A DNA stretch of 62,000 bases from Mesostigma viride. Taxonomy: Eukaryota > Streptophyta > Mesostigmatophyceae > Mesostigmatales > Mesostigmataceae. The DNA lies in assembly GCA_009746045.1 (NCBI GenBank), contig RPFO01000050.1:2291868-2353867 (forward strand). Reading direction: 5' to 3'. Positions within the stretch are counted from its first letter, which is position 1. Every line of letters begins with the position of its first letter. The notes under the pieces were generated by a model. The model was not told the DNA's origin. It made no database searches and saw only the letters and a list, made by a program, of their open reading frames with translations. The translations under genes and the position numbers were made by a program. Of the stretch, positions 33,108 to 45,404 are shown one piece after another.

Positions 33108-36100
33108 CTAGTTTCCCACTCTGGCTTGGTCAAGCAGGAAAGCAAACGCCGGGTTATCCCTGAGCAGGGTCGGAACATGCGCTTGTGCCACGCCGTCGGT
33201 CACATTCGGCATGCAGCATGGCAGCTCGTCCGCCACAAACGGTATACTCCTGTCATCCGCGAGCACCCCCAGTGCGACACCTGTGCTTCCTCCCCCCTCC
33301 TTGCTCTTGCGCCGCATCTGACACAAAACAGACTCCGCGACCGTACCACTCCCGTGCCGGGCATCCTCGAAACGCACCGCCAGCTCGTGCAGCTGCCGCG
33401 GACTCAGCAGCGGCCAGCGCTCGGATATCTGCGCGAGTGACAACTGGCCCTTGTTGGGCATGAGGAGGAATCCAGCCCCTTGGACGACATGCTGGAGCCG
33501 GTCCCGGCAATCGCCCACGTAGTCGGGGTCCGCCCCCTGGGCCCACGACTCAACCTCTGTGAGTCCGTCACGGACACGCGCGGCGTTGGCCAGCGAGCAG
33601 CACTCCTTGTGCAGGAGCAGCGCGTTGAACAGCTCCACGTTCATGTACCAGAAGAGCTGGGAGAAGAGCTTGCGGGACAGCAAGGGCGGCACGCGCCTCT
33701 GCTGCAAACACCGGAGCAGCCACGACAGCACTCCCCTGATGCGGCGCCAATGCACCCTATGCTTGCCATCGCCATGGCTCCTGTCATCAACCTTTCGCAG
33801 CACGCTCTGGCTGGCACGAAGGTCTGCGACAGTATCCCGGCCCAATGGGGCTGAGCCAGGGCGAGCCCGGACGTTGGTCCCGTGCTGCTGTCCTTGTTGT
33901 GCACCGCCCAAGGACCCAACCCCTCGGCTGATCGGCAGCACAAGCGCCCGCTTAACGTTCTCACGGAGAAGGACGTACAACTTCTCGGCCGAGGACGCCA
34001 GCTGGCGCGCGAAGAACACGCATGGGGGTTCCATGTCAATGTGGCGTGACTTGCTGGGGCTGGTGCTAGACAAGGGGTCGCTCTGGCGGAGTCTAGCGGC
34101 AAGCGAACCAGTGGCCGCTGCCCCTCCCTGTAGCGAGCGGCCATGTGATACTGCCGCTGAGCTTCCTGCTCCGGGGCTGAGCTGTAATGTCCAGGAGTTA
34201 CCTCCGGGAGTCCTCGGCGCGCCACCTGGCGACCATGCGGCACGCGGCGATGGGCTGGCGAGCTGCGGGGATGACGGGACTACCACCTGTGCCGTCTTTG
34301 CACGAGTGGATAAGGGGCGGGCCAGCATTGCTGGCCCTTTGACCTGTGGCGAGGGCAGGCCCACCGGGGGAGACGCCGTGGCGGTGGTGGCATCGTCCGC
34401 GATTGCAAGCAGCGACCGCATGTGCATTGATCGGCCAAGGAAGGATTTGCTGCTGCGGTGGAGGGGGCTCCCAGTGAGCGTGGTGGCATTTGCTAGCGTG
34501 GTGGCATTTGCTGGCGTGGTTGCGATTGGTGGCGGCAAGCCCTGTACGAGTTGGAGCAGCGCCAGGACGTGCGTCAGCCAGTAGGCCAGTGCGTCGTTGT
34601 CGTCGCGTTGTGGCTGTGATAGGATAGCATTTCGGAGGGGGGGGTAGCACCACAGGGAGGGGGACACACGGCGGGGATGGTGGTGGGGGGGGGATGACGC
34701 CGCAGGGAAGAAATTTGTAGGAAATATCGTCAGCAGAGCAGAAAGTCGTCAGTAGGAGAGGAGGATGCTGACGCATCATGAACACAAGGTGGTTGCGGTG
34801 TCTCATCGATACGGTGGTGGGGGAGGGGACATCACGAACACAAGGTGGTTGCGGTGTCTCATCGATACGGTGGTGGGGGAGGGGACATCACGAACACAAG
34901 GTGGTTGTGGTGTCTCATCGATACGGTGGTGGGGGAGGGGACATCACGAACACAAGGTGGTTGCGGTGTCTCATCGATACGGTGGTGGGGGAGGGGACAT
35001 CACGAACACAAGGTGGTTGCGGTGTCTCATCGATACGGTGGTGGGGGAGGGGACATCACGAACACAAGGTGGTTGCGGTGTCTCATCGATACGGTGGTGG
35101 GGGAGGGGACATCACGAACACAAGGTGGTTGCGGTGTCTCATCGATACGGTGATGGGGGAGGGGAGGGAGGTGCGGAGCCATGGTTGGGAGTGAGTGTGG
35201 AAATCACATGATATTGCAGGGGGCTGGAGATGACACCAATTTAAGTCAAATCAAAATAGAAAATGCCGACAGAGTGCGATAAGATATTTTACACCATTCT
35301 TTCATGCTTGTACATAATAATAATATACGATGGTAAAATCAATAATTGATCATGCTTGTGGATAGCCCACCTCCACGGCCGCGTTCATGGCCAGGAGGAC
35401 GAGGTTGAACATGTTTGTGTTGGCGTTGGCAGTAGCGTTGGCGTTGTGCTGGCGGAAGCAACCCCAGTGCACCATCGCGCGGAAGAGCAGGCGGGGCGCG
35501 ACCGGGCATCCGCCCTCCTCGCCCAGATCCATTGTCGTGCACTTGATCAAAGCCTCCTGTGTTTGGGGCCACCATAGGGATGTCAGAATTAAATTTTGAA
35601 GGGGCACTATTACAAAAAGCCTTACTGCATCCGCCACACTTTTGCTATGCCGAAGCTTTATTGCACCCACAGTTGCGCCCACACCATGATGCGGAGAGAG
35701 TGCTCTGTCGCCTGCCCACTTAGGGTAGTGAGAGAAGGTAGGGCGCACTCCCTCCTCATTGTGTATAGGGGTTGAAGGTTCCTTAATTGGTACCCACGTG
35801 ACGCAGTCCACGCGATTAGTTAATTACTTCATCAGGAAAAGGGGCATGCGGTGACCAGAGGTACTGATCGCCGTTAGCCCCTGTAGTTCAGCCGGAGGCA
35901 CATCCCTGCATCCCTCTAGGGGGTTGCGGGCGGGGGGATCCTTGCTTCGCTCTAGGCCTGCAGAGACCAGCCGCGCGCATCCCCCGCTAGAGCATCGAGT
36001 GACGGCTACTCAACGCCCCGCATTGGCCAGACCCTCGCTCCCTACCCCCCCTCGGCCCATACCCCCCTCGGCCCCTAACCCCCTTTGCCACTACCCCCTC

Positions 36101-38880
36101 GGCCCCTGTCCCCCTCGCCCCTCACCCCCTTGGGCCCTACCCACCTCAGCCCGCACCACCCCAGCGCCCACCATGTTGGCCCCCACTACCTCGGCCCCTA
36201 CCATGTCGGCGGACGCTTGGTGCCGGAGAAGGGCCGACAGCGACGCGTCCAATGCGGCCGCTGCTTGTTGTGCCTGTTGATGGAGGGTACAGGGTGCAAA
36301 AGACGGATATGTAGGAGTAAATGCCAATCAGTACGAGTATATCTCAATGAGACCGCCAGCGCAGAAGAATATATCGTCGAGGCAGGCAGCAAATAGCAAA
36401 TCAAGTGCTGCCTTCGTGCCGGTACGCGAAAGGACGCAAATACTCAATGTAGCTCCACCAGGGTCAGGATCATATATGTTTGCATTAGTACATGTTCTGA
36501 TGACCTTCGCCTGCTATGCCTGTTTATGGACAGGACACGATGAATGGCATGGACTTTGTACATGCAACAGCCAGAGCTATAATGACATAACAAGCGAGTA
36601 CGCCGCCGACGGTCAACAGCACTCGTCTCAACCAAATGCCAATACAACAAAAAAGACAAAAGCGCCAAGTGCCGATCCAACCAAAGAGCAAGTGGAACCC
36701 CATGCCAGCATCCACCGCTGCCTTGCAGGACGACATGGTGAAAGGGAAGGAGGTTGTGGGCACCCGAGCTACACGCCATTGTAACTACACGCCAATGTAA
36801 CTACATGCCATTGTAACTACATGCCTTGGTGGTTAGCCGCCTTGGTGACTAGCCGCCTTGGTGACTGCACGCCTTGGTGACTGGCCGCCTTGGTGACTAG
36901 CCGCCTTGGTGACTAGCCGCCTTGGTGACTACACGCCTTGGTGACTAGCCGCCTTGGTGACTAGCGGCCTTGGTAACTGCATGCCTTGGTGACTAGCCGC
37001 CTAAGTGACTAGCCGCCTTGGTGCCTAGCCGCCTTGGTTGCTAGCCGCCTTGGTAACTGCACGCCTTGGTGACTACAGCATGTCACATGCCAAGTTGCTT
37101 GCCTGTCATGCAGGCAATGAACCATAATATGGCAGGGGGTGGATGCCTCTTATACTGGCCTCTACCACTGCAGTCCTCTATCACAGTCATACTGGAGCTT
37201 TGTTTACGAGACAGCATCCTGTCGTAGTGTGGCAAGGCAACCTGTTCCTTGACTGCCTCGCACTGTTGACCGCACGGGCGCACCTTTGTTGGGGGCGGCG
37301 CTGGGGAGGTTGACATGTTGTTCCGCCAGGGCCGCTGCACGCCGAAGCAATGCCACGAGAGAAGGCACGCGCATCGTCAGGAAAGTCCATTGGCACAGCG
37401 TGCATGGACATAATGAAGGCACATCGTGAATGTTTGGGGAACGCAAGTGACAAGAGAGGGGAGTGCAAAAGGCACGCAGGGCGCAGCAGCCACGAATACA
37501 TGGGAACTAAGACGAACGTCGTGTTGGCTGTATACACTTATTGAGAAAGTTACGTTATATACATAGTAGTCTTTCCCCACTCCACCATCCAGTGTGAGGA
37601 TGCTGATGGGGCCACCCACTATTCCCCCAACTACAAGCCCGACATTACCGTGCTGGACTGTGATGGGCGGGGTTGCCACCTGCTCATTGATGTCTCCGTG
37701 GCTCGGCCGCTCTCCGGTCGCCACATCATCCGGGCGGCTGTGGATGCCGGCGCTGCAGCCGCTGTGGCTGAGCGCGACAAGTTTGCCTCCTACGGCCATG
37801 TAGGGCCCCACCGGATCATCCCCTTTGTCCACGAGGAGTTCGGGGCCATGGGCCCCAAGACGGCGGAGTTTTTTTACCGAGTGCTGCCAGCGGAAGACTG
37901 CCTCGACCTCGAGGGTCCGACTGCGCCGTGGTCTGCCCGGACATGGTGTTCGTGTTGGCAGCAGCGCCTGTCCCTCGCCCTCACTCGCAGGGTGGCTGAT
38001 GTGTTATTCTGCCGCGTCCGGGCCGACTTTGTCGCGACCCAGGCGGTGTTGGTCACTTCCCTGGCCTGGTGGGCCGGCAGAGGTGTTGCTGCGAGCCGTA
38101 GTTTTCTGTTGTCGTTAGTTTTACCTTGTGCTTCCAAGCTTGATCCTTGCATGCCTGTGTCCGATTCTTACTATTGTCTTTAGGGCTCTTCTTTTCGGGT
38201 TTTAATTTCCTTATGTTGCATGCCGTTCTCACCTCCGTAGTTTATCATTCTCAATGAATATATGTAGTAGTATGAATATGACTGCCGGGACGAAAGAAGG
38301 TAAAAAGGCAGGCACAAGTAGCCCAGCTGGGGGTGTAGTATAGCTCAGCGGGTGGAGCGCCGCCCTTGCAAGGCAGATGTCAGCGGTTCAATCGACTGTT
38401 GAAGCGCGCTTATCGTCGAAGCGAGCAGAAGCGTGTTTGGACAGCCAAGGGGCGTCTTGCATCAAATTCCAACATGTAATCCCAATATATACTCCCTTGC
38501 ACTAAACTAGGCCCCTACCATCACCAAAGTGACAAATGCCACAGGGCTGTGCTGCTTGCTGCCGCATGCAACTGGCGAGGTGCAGACGCCGGTCACCAAT
38601 CGCGTGCATCCATTGAATTGATTAAAGCATGATTGATTACATGAAAAATGAAATCATGCGGCTGCGTCTATGTGGGTATCAAAAAGGACCGCATGCACAG
38701 ACACGATAAATTTGGAGGACGGCAGTGCACACCAGCAACCATGCGTGCACTGCCTCAACTCCAACACTGTTTTGCGCTGCCTACCATTGGTTCCAGCGAC
38801 ACGGCTTGGCTGATTTTCTTTTCCAGACGCCTCGGGTCGGCGCTGCCCTCCACGGGGGCATCCCTGCTCGCAGCCAGTGC
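33108..38880 (-). CDS. DIL (Dilute) globular-tail protein, myosin V/XI-like; 3' exons
   Basis: Four minus-strand exons, all in phase 0 with GT-AG borders: 38785-38880 (32 codons, ends LEKKISQAVSLEPM), 36202-36273 (24 codons, AQQAAAALDASLSALLRHQA), 35371-35556 (62 codons) and 33108-34613 (501 codons plus stop). The last two form a DIL domain: EALIKCTTMDLGEEGGCPVA with HWGCF, then DDNDALAYWLTHVLALLQL, FARQLASSAEKLYVLLREN, LFSQLFWYMNVELFNALLL, a GFLLMPNK segment and a terminal DNPAFAFLL, all as in plant myosin XI tails. A Ser/Pro/Ala-rich insertion of about 150 residues splits the domain. DIL tails bind cargo adaptors for actin-based transport. No motor domain is visible; earlier exons may lie at 43.1-44.5 kb or outside what I can recognise. 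Confidence 0.75.
34778..35165 (+). repeat. 56-bp minisatellite in a DIL-gene intron
   Basis: About seven copies of a 56-bp unit containing ACACAAGGTGGTTGCGGTGT, almost identical. It lies in the intron 34614-35370. Confidence 0.95.
36770..37078 (+). repeat. 16-bp minisatellite (CGCCTTGGTGACTAGC)
   Basis: About 19 imperfect copies, starting with CGCCATTGTAACTACA variants and passing into CGCCTTGGTGACTAGC. It lies in the intron between the 36202-36273 and 38785-38880 exons. Confidence 0.9.
37577..37935 (+). pseudogene. Retroelement-associated nuclease-like fragment
   Basis: An open frame without an ATG reads YKPDITVLDCDGRGCHLLID, then VSVARPLSG, an AVAERDKFASYG segment, IIPFVHEEFGAMGPKTAEFF and, further on, QQRLSLALTRRVADVL. 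The D...(I)DV...AE.DK..SY pattern fits a PD-(D/E)XK-type nuclease domain of the kind found C-terminal to reverse transcriptases in some eukaryotic retroelements. It is on the opposite strand to the host gene and inside its intron, so it is a decayed insertion. No RT motif was found upstream. Confidence 0.4.
38329..38400 (+). pseudogene. Plastid-type tRNA-Ala(UGC) pseudogene
   Basis: Resembles plastid trnA-UGC: GGGGGTGTA start, D arm GCTCAGCGGGTGGAGC, anticodon loop CTTGCAA, then GGCAGATGTCAGCGGTTC. Five extra bases lie between acceptor and D arm, one anticodon-stem pair is mismatched, and the T arm and 3' acceptor strand no longer pair. It is therefore a broken copy, probably a nuclear insertion of plastid DNA. 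Confidence 0.5.
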
Positions 38881-41066
38881 CTGCCAGAGAAGAGACGAGC
38901 ACATGCAAGATAAACAAGCACGCACCCACGCACCCACGCACAGAAAAAAAAAACATGCACGGGCACATGCAAACTCGCACGTGGGAATGCGCAAGCACAT
39001 GCACGCACACACGCGTGCAGGGTCAGATCGCCCTGGTTTTATCCTCTGTACTATTGCCAACGGCAGCTGCCAATGCTTCGATGCTGGCAACCAGGCAACC
39101 TGCTCTATGTCGAGGGTAGGTGAGCTGCCCTATTGTTCGCCATGGAGAAAGACGTTCCTATTGGCAAGGAATAAGCAAGCATCCATGCCAATATCTGGGC
39201 AACATGCGAATGCATTGTACATGGTTATTAGCGCACCGGCCCAATAACACTGATGACTAGAGCACATCGCACGTGGGACACCAATGGAGGCATGTGTACA
39301 TGTCTGCGTGTGTGAGGGTGGTGGTGGGGAGACAAGAGCTGCCCCAGACTGACGTCCTTCATGCTTCGCACGGCACGTTGCTGTTGCCGGGGCATACCCT
39401 GGGGCTACTTCGATGATGACATGCACGGCCATTCACAATAGAGACCAGCCTGCGTTAGATATTACTATACTACTACACTGAAGAGCATGTGAGGTGGGGG
39501 ATCCCGACATTCGGAAACTAGTAGTCGGGAAGCACGAACTAGGACGGGCCTGGTTGCCCATGCACAACAAGGGGGGAATGTAGAGATTTGTTTGTTTGTG
39601 GCAGCAGACTACGGAGAGGCCCGTAGAGACCCGAGCGCAGGGATTTGTTCGTTAGTGGCAGTAGACAACGAAGAGGCCCGTAGAGACCCGAGCGCAGGGA
39701 CTCGTTACTTTCTAGTAAGTTAGCAGTGTGGTTTACAACCCTTTGGTTTAAAGCACATGTTGACAGCGCTATGGCTCACAGTGCCATAGTTAGAGGGCTG
39801 TAGCTCATCGAACTTGAGAAGGATACATCCGAAACCCTTCCTTCCATGGCTCGTACCACCTCGTACCGCCCCTCAGTATAACCTCTTTGGCATGTGCAGC
39901 GAAATATGCTCCTTGCGGCATATGCATCTCACCAAGAAACGCAAGTCACAGGATCGGCTCACTATCCGACATCGACGCATGGCGTCAATCGTCATGTTTG
40001 GTGCAACATCAGAGTTGCCACATCAGAGTGCTCAGGGGCACACCGGCGAAATGGTTGCAGCCATAAACAATGTGCTCGAGGAATGTGCTGAGAGCTAGCT
40101 TATACAGTAGTACATACCTTATATACATAGCTCATATACATGTGTACTACGTGGACCGTAGTAGAATATATTCTACTCTTTAGCTTATATACAACGCAGT
40201 AGAATATATCTGTAGTACTAGTAGTACGTAGGTAATCTATACCTGATTGATTAATACATGTGTAGCTGGCACTATGCCACATAACCCACGTCCCACCGCT
40301 TTGCAAGGGGTATCACCTAAGAAACCTGACCCCTTCAACAAGGAATCTCCCTCGCAAAGCCTAGCAAGTTAGCCCCGAGCTAGTTGACCAACATGTACAA
40401 GGTCACTGCCTGATTTCATACCTGGGGTCTCCTGGGACGCCGTCGTTTCTGCAATCCCAAGCCACCACATGGCCGCATGTGGCCATAATAAGCACAGGTG
40501 GGCGAATAAGGATATTTCAGGTCAAATCGACTGGTGCGTGGCGTCGACTGGTATGGCACAGCCATGACCAGTATGGGGCAATCTAACATTGTGGCGGGGA
40601 AACGGTCGCACATTCTAACATTGGTGGCGGGGAAACGGTGGCATATTCTAACATGGTGGCGGGGAAATGGGGTGCCGCATAGTGGGGCAGGGCGCAGGGC
40701 GGGCGCTCTGGTTGACAGGGCAAAATGGGAAGAGAAAAACAGATGGCAAAGCCCTACAGCTCTTTGAAGGCCCGACAGCCTCCCGTGCGCCTATCCACAG
40801 CGGGCACAAGACAATCAGCAGCGCGCACGGCTTCCTTGTGCTAGAGGTCCTGTTTTCAAATCCGAGTACCATGCAGAAATTCCACTGCTTCCGAGGTAGC
40901 GACGGAGGGGAACTTGTGGTGTGCAAAGCCCAGCACCAAAAAGGGCGGCGGCGGCCGGATGTATCAGTCAAGGAAAGCATACACAAGAATAAATAGAAAT
41001 AAATCACGGCAGCAGCGGGGGGGCATTTGGGGGCATCCAGACACAGCTTGCGTATTCACTAAAGGC
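38881..41066. other. Intronic or intergenic stretch
   Basis: No supported gene. It contains a two-copy tandem repeat at about 39584-39705 (GAGGCCCGTAGAGACCCGAG twice) and an AT-rich self-complementary patch at 40130-40240. If the acidic gene at 43-44.5 kb is the 5' part of the DIL gene, this is intron. Confidence 0.4.
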
Positions 41067-41286
<220 letters not shown>

Positions 41287-42663
41287 CAGTAATGATAATA
41301 ATAAATAATGACAATCCAAAAAGATTATTTGGGGCTCACAAACGCACACCACATGTTATACCATGCAACACGTTATCAGTAAGCAGCATACACCAAATAA
41401 TATGAACATAGTGCCATATACTATGGTGGTATGCATAGAGCTGGTCGGGTGGGGTGGCTGGGGCTTTCGCACCCCTTTGATGCATGCGGCTTCATCGAAT
41501 AAAATGATATAGGTTTGATAATCAAGATAATATGAATGGATTAATGGTGTTTTTCATCTTGCAAATATGGCGCCACGCACCGGCCGCACCGGCGGCACCA
41601 GCTCGACTTTTTCCACCTTTTTCAGGAGCCTGCCGGTGCCAGTGCGGACGGTGCAGAGATCACAGCGACGCAGAGCCATAGCGACGCAGACGTTAGTAAC
41701 TCTGCAGAACCATCATAGAACCATCGTAGAATACATAGGCTTCCCAATGACAGCTGCTATCAAACTTTCCTGTTTCATGAACATCCTTCCTTCTTCACGA
41801 ATATCTACTTTCCTTTTCCATGAGCATCTTTCGTATTTTTTGCGAAGATCTACTTTTCTGTTTCGTGTACATTTAGGTTATGACGACCAGCTGAACGTCC
41901 AGCTGCCAATGCACAGTGTCCAGAGCACACATTGCTGCGGCGCGATGCATAGGTGGCTCTGCTGGCTACCCCGAGGGAGCGGGGCGGCATGCCTGGCAGG
42001 GCCGCATGCTTGGCAGGGCTCCCTACTCCCTTTTCTCTCGTGACACATCTTTGGCTTCCTTTGAAGTGCAATGCTCTGTCTTGCCACCCCACACGACAGC
42101 GGGGCACCGGTAAAACGTGGTTTATGGCTGCCCCCATACACCAGATAACGTTGGCGATGTAAGAATACGTAAGCAACATGGCGATGTTGGGTGGACGACC
42201 AACCCATGACAGTGTTTCTAGGCGACGTGCCTTACTAGAAACACTGCCCCATGGTGGCATGACGCATGGTGGCGGCGGTGGCGGCAAAGCAAGTGAGCCT
42301 GCATCCAATAAGCGGCAGATCAAATCCTGCTGTAGTAATTTTCACAAACGATTTTAACGGCGAACGATGTTCCCGCACTTGCGTCCGGGGGGTCCCGTCT
42401 GTGTAGAAACTCCTACGCACAATCCCCCACAGCCTCCTGCACACAGAAAAAGTATCTGTCCGCATAGAACCTATATGACCGCCAGATTCACTCCAAGCGG
42501 GCACTAGTTCTCCCTAGGGCATTTCTGGTCACACCAGCTCTTCCTAGGTGGCCTTTCTTGTCACCCAACGAAAATCCCCCAACTGTATTTGTTATAGTGC
42601 ATCGCCAAAAGCACACAAACCCCTTTGGGCATCCCCACTCCCACCAGACCAGACACTGCAATG
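41287..42663. other. No supported gene; short fold-back element
   Basis: The plus frame 41567-42043 contains a tandem imperfect repeat (TTTCATGAACATC / TTCCATGAGCATC / TTTCGTGTACATT) and is probably not a gene. At 42210-42246 a 37-bp fold-back CAGTGTTTCTAG...CTAGAAACACTG has the same CAGTG ends and similar CCCATG flanks as the hAT-like element. Confidence 0.4.
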
Positions 42664-42940
42664 GGCACCGTGAAGAATAGGGTGGACGGGCACCGTGAAG
42701 AATAGGGTGGACGGGCACCGTGAAGAATAGGGTGGACGGGCACCGTGAAGAATAGGGTGGACGGGCACCGTGAAGAATAGGGTGGACGGGCACCGTGAAG
42801 AATAGGGTGGACGGGCACCGTGAAGAATAGGGTGGACGGGCACCGTGAAGAATAGGGTGGACGGGCACCGTGAAGAATAGGGTCGACGGGCACCGTGAAG
42901 AATAGGGTGGACGGGCACCGTGAAGAATAGGGTGGACGGG
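42664..42940. repeat. 25-bp minisatellite
   Basis: Eleven copies of GGGCACCGTGAAGAATAGGG plus TGGAC; one copy has TCGAC. 25 bp is not a multiple of three, so frames through it cycle every 75 bp. Confidence 0.95.
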
Positions 42941-43127
42941 CCGCATGATACATCGCAGTGCAGGGGAGCGGGCCGCACGGCACACAGTAGCCCGAACCCT
43001 TCTGTGTGTCCCCGGCCCCGCCGGCAGCAAGTCCGGGCGCCCCCTTTCGGAAACCACCCTCTTTCCGGAAGCGGGTTGCCTTGCAAAGCCGTAGGACCAG
43101 ACGTTGCAATGCATGACAACCCACCGG

Positions 43128-44534
43128 GCGATCCTGCCCTCCAGCTTGTCCAGTTTCGCAGCTTGCCCTGTGTTCGCCTGCGCCACCCGCATCCTCTCAT
43201 TGGCCCGTAGTTCCGCCAGCTCCCTCGCGACCAGCGCGCGCTGATGCGCCGCGTGGGTGTCCTAGGGACAATACCAGCGGGTAACGTGACAGAGCAGGTG
43301 GGTGGAAGATGATAGCGAGGTTTGGGTGAGATTTGCAGGATCCTTTCGCACAGGGATGCTGGGGGCTGGGAAGATCTAAACTGACGCCCCCCAATAAAAA
43401 TCCAAGTGGGGGGGGGGGACGATTTCCTAACAAGACGCCAGCGGAACCAACAAGAATTGTAAGAGCCAAACTGCACAATCCAATACGAGTCTACTTCAGG
43501 AGTCTACTTCATGAATCTATAGGATCATACTATAGTACTCATAGTATTACATTATGCTCATACGAATCTACTTCAAGAGTCTAATTGATGAGTTTACAGT
43601 ATAGTCGTTAGTATCCTCCATAGTATGAGAAAAAGCACATCAGCATATAAAGTACATCACAGGACCAAATGGTGTAACACTGTATACATATTAGCCCGGG
43701 CCGTTTGGCACTCAGTGCATGCATATCACCGTGTTAGTGTCCCCGAGGTATTGAACAGGCCCCATCAGCCAAGGACGAATGACTCACCTCTTCCGATCCA
43801 TCCTGCCGATCCATCCTCCATTCCTCTACATGAGAGACCGTGGTGCCATTCGCAGGCTCCCTTTCTTCCTCTTGTTCTTCCTCTTCTTCTTCACCATTCT
43901 CCAACCTCTCACATTCTTCCTCCTCCTGCCGCTCCTGCAGCCGGTGGCCCTCTTGTTCCTCTTCCTCTCCTCTGTCACCCTCCTCCTGGCCGCCTTTCGC
44001 CTCCCCATCCTCCACCACCTCCTGCTGCCCATCCTCCCCTTCGTCTTCTTCCTCTTCCCCCTCCTCCCCTTCTCCTCCCCCCCCCTCCTGTCGCTCATCC
44101 TCCCCTCCTCCCTCGTCTTCCCCCGTCCCTCCTTCGTCACCCCCACTGCCCCCATCCCCTCCAGGACCGCCATCTTCATCGGGCATGCCATCGTCATCAC
44201 CATGGCCTCCATGACTCCCTTCCCCTTCGTCCCCGCTTCTGGCCCCCTCACTCCCGTCGCCTCCCTCATCCCCGCTGCCCCCCATGCTGCCGCCATGCCA
44301 AGGGTACTCCCATCCGCCACCCTCACTCGTCTCCTCGTCACTCAGATAAGACATGGCAGGTTGACAATCGCCGAGCGGGCAATCTCCGGTAGGCCCCTCA
44401 TCAAGCCTGCCATGCGCCGCCCTCTCGGCAGCGGCGGCTGCCGCCCATATGCCAAGTCCGCGACGTGGTTCCCCTTGTGGAGCTGCCGACACCATGCCAT
44501 TAAGCGCAGGCACCCCCCATGTGACAACATCCAT
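43128..44534 (-). CDS. Acidic, coiled-coil protein, partial gene model
   Basis: Exon 1 runs from ATG at 44534 to 43788 (249 codons, phase 0), ending at the consensus donor GAG/GTGAGTC. It starts MDVVTWGVPALNGMVSAAPQ; residues about 70-240 are almost only Glu, Gly and Asp with QEERQEEE-like helical patches. Exon 2 begins at 43261 after CCCTAG and encodes DTHAAHQRALVARELAEL... to LDKLEGRIAR, a clear coiled coil. Its donor near 43131 is uncertain, and the frame beyond runs into repeats. Function unknown. It points toward the DIL-gene exons at 38.9-33.1 kb on the same strand and may be that gene's 5' part; I could not bridge the gap. Confidence 0.5.
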
Positions 44535-44668
44535 GAGGTGGTCGCCTGCCTGCGGTGATGCCGGTGGAGATGTGCCTACGCGTTCACCAGCAGTGAGGGA
44601 CAGGTGGGAGGGTGAGCAACGGGAAATTAGACAGCAGCATGGAGATAAGGGGAAGTTGCAATGGAAAA

Positions 44669-44754
44669 CCCTAAACCCTAAACCCTTAACCCTTAACCCT
44701 TGACCCTTAACCCTAAACCCTAAACCCTAAACCCTAAACCCTAAACCCTAACCC
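44669..44754. repeat. Interstitial telomere-like array (CCCTAAA)n
   Basis: About 12 units of CCCTAAA with CCCTTAA and CCCTTGA variants in the middle. TTTAGGG is the plant and green-algal telomere repeat. It lies 135 bp upstream of the acidic gene's start and far from any chromosome end in this window. Confidence 0.9.
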
Positions 44755-44756
44755 GA

Positions 44757-45056
44757 AACACAGACGAAATACAAACCACTCTTTTCCTCGCTAGAAACAC
44801 GTAAGTGATATCCCGTTGAAGTAACAAGTTGAATAAGTACGAATGAGTTGAACGTTGGTCCGCAGATAATAGGCTTAGTAGCCCCTTTCTCCAAAATGGA
44901 ACCGTGGCTATTTTGGCTTTCATGGCAAAGACAGCCGCTCCAAGCACGATCAACACGACCCAAATATAGGTATTTCCCCCGGTTGTGGTTCCCGACAGAT
45001 CTCTTTCCCACGCCACGAGGGGCTCGTGCGACGAGACTGATGGCCGCTGCAGGGAC
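44757..45056 (-). other. Possible terminal exon with a membrane segment
   Basis: After a plausible acceptor (CGTTCACGTCCCTGCAG, ending at 45057) the minus strand stays open. It encodes PSVSSHEPLVAWERDLSG and then a single hydrophobic helix, YIWVVLIVLGAAVFAM, followed by basic residues. The frame stops only inside the telomere-like array. Upstream exons were not found. Low-confidence lead. Confidence 0.25.
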
Positions 45057-45404
45057 GTGAACGTGCTCGTCACGACTCATCAGCACACCCTGTGCGACCC
45101 AATGTTGGTTTTGCCGGCTCTGCCTGAACCGAGTACCACTAGGCATGCACGCCTAGCACGACTAGGCACGAGCATCGAGTACTCGTAAACCGTAGGCTCA
45201 CATGGCTGCTTAATAAGCATCGGGCGTGTGGCACAGCTAAGGGCATAGAATATGTATAAATATTAAAACATACTTTGGGTATCGTCTACCCCGTGTTCCT
45301 CGGGGCTCGTGTCGTCTGCTGCGTTCCTCGGCACGTCTTTCGTACGCCCCGTGTTCGTCGGAACTCATTCATTTCCCCTTCCCCAAGTCAGGATGACTAG
45401 GGCC
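45057..45404. other. Intergenic, nothing recognised
   Basis: Short frames only. It leads into the 29-bp minisatellite. Confidence 0.35.

Noticed and set aside
37204-37446. Possible extra DIL-gene exon (AALAEQHVNLPSAAPNK)
   Set aside because: The attractive reading frame does not keep phase 0 with the neighbouring exons, so it was left out of the model.
39781-40098. 95-codon plus-strand ORF after a tRNA-like GGCTGTAGCTCATCG
   Set aside because: No B box or tRNA fold, and the ORF lacks recognisable domains or splice evidence.
41567-42043. 158-codon plus-strand ORF
   Set aside because: Contains a tandem imperfect nucleotide repeat and ends in low-complexity sequence; no family recognised.
42664-42940. 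CRISPR-like regular repeats
   Set aside because: Units are directly tandem with no unique spacers, and the genome is eukaryotic. The same holds for the 29-bp and 47-bp arrays.
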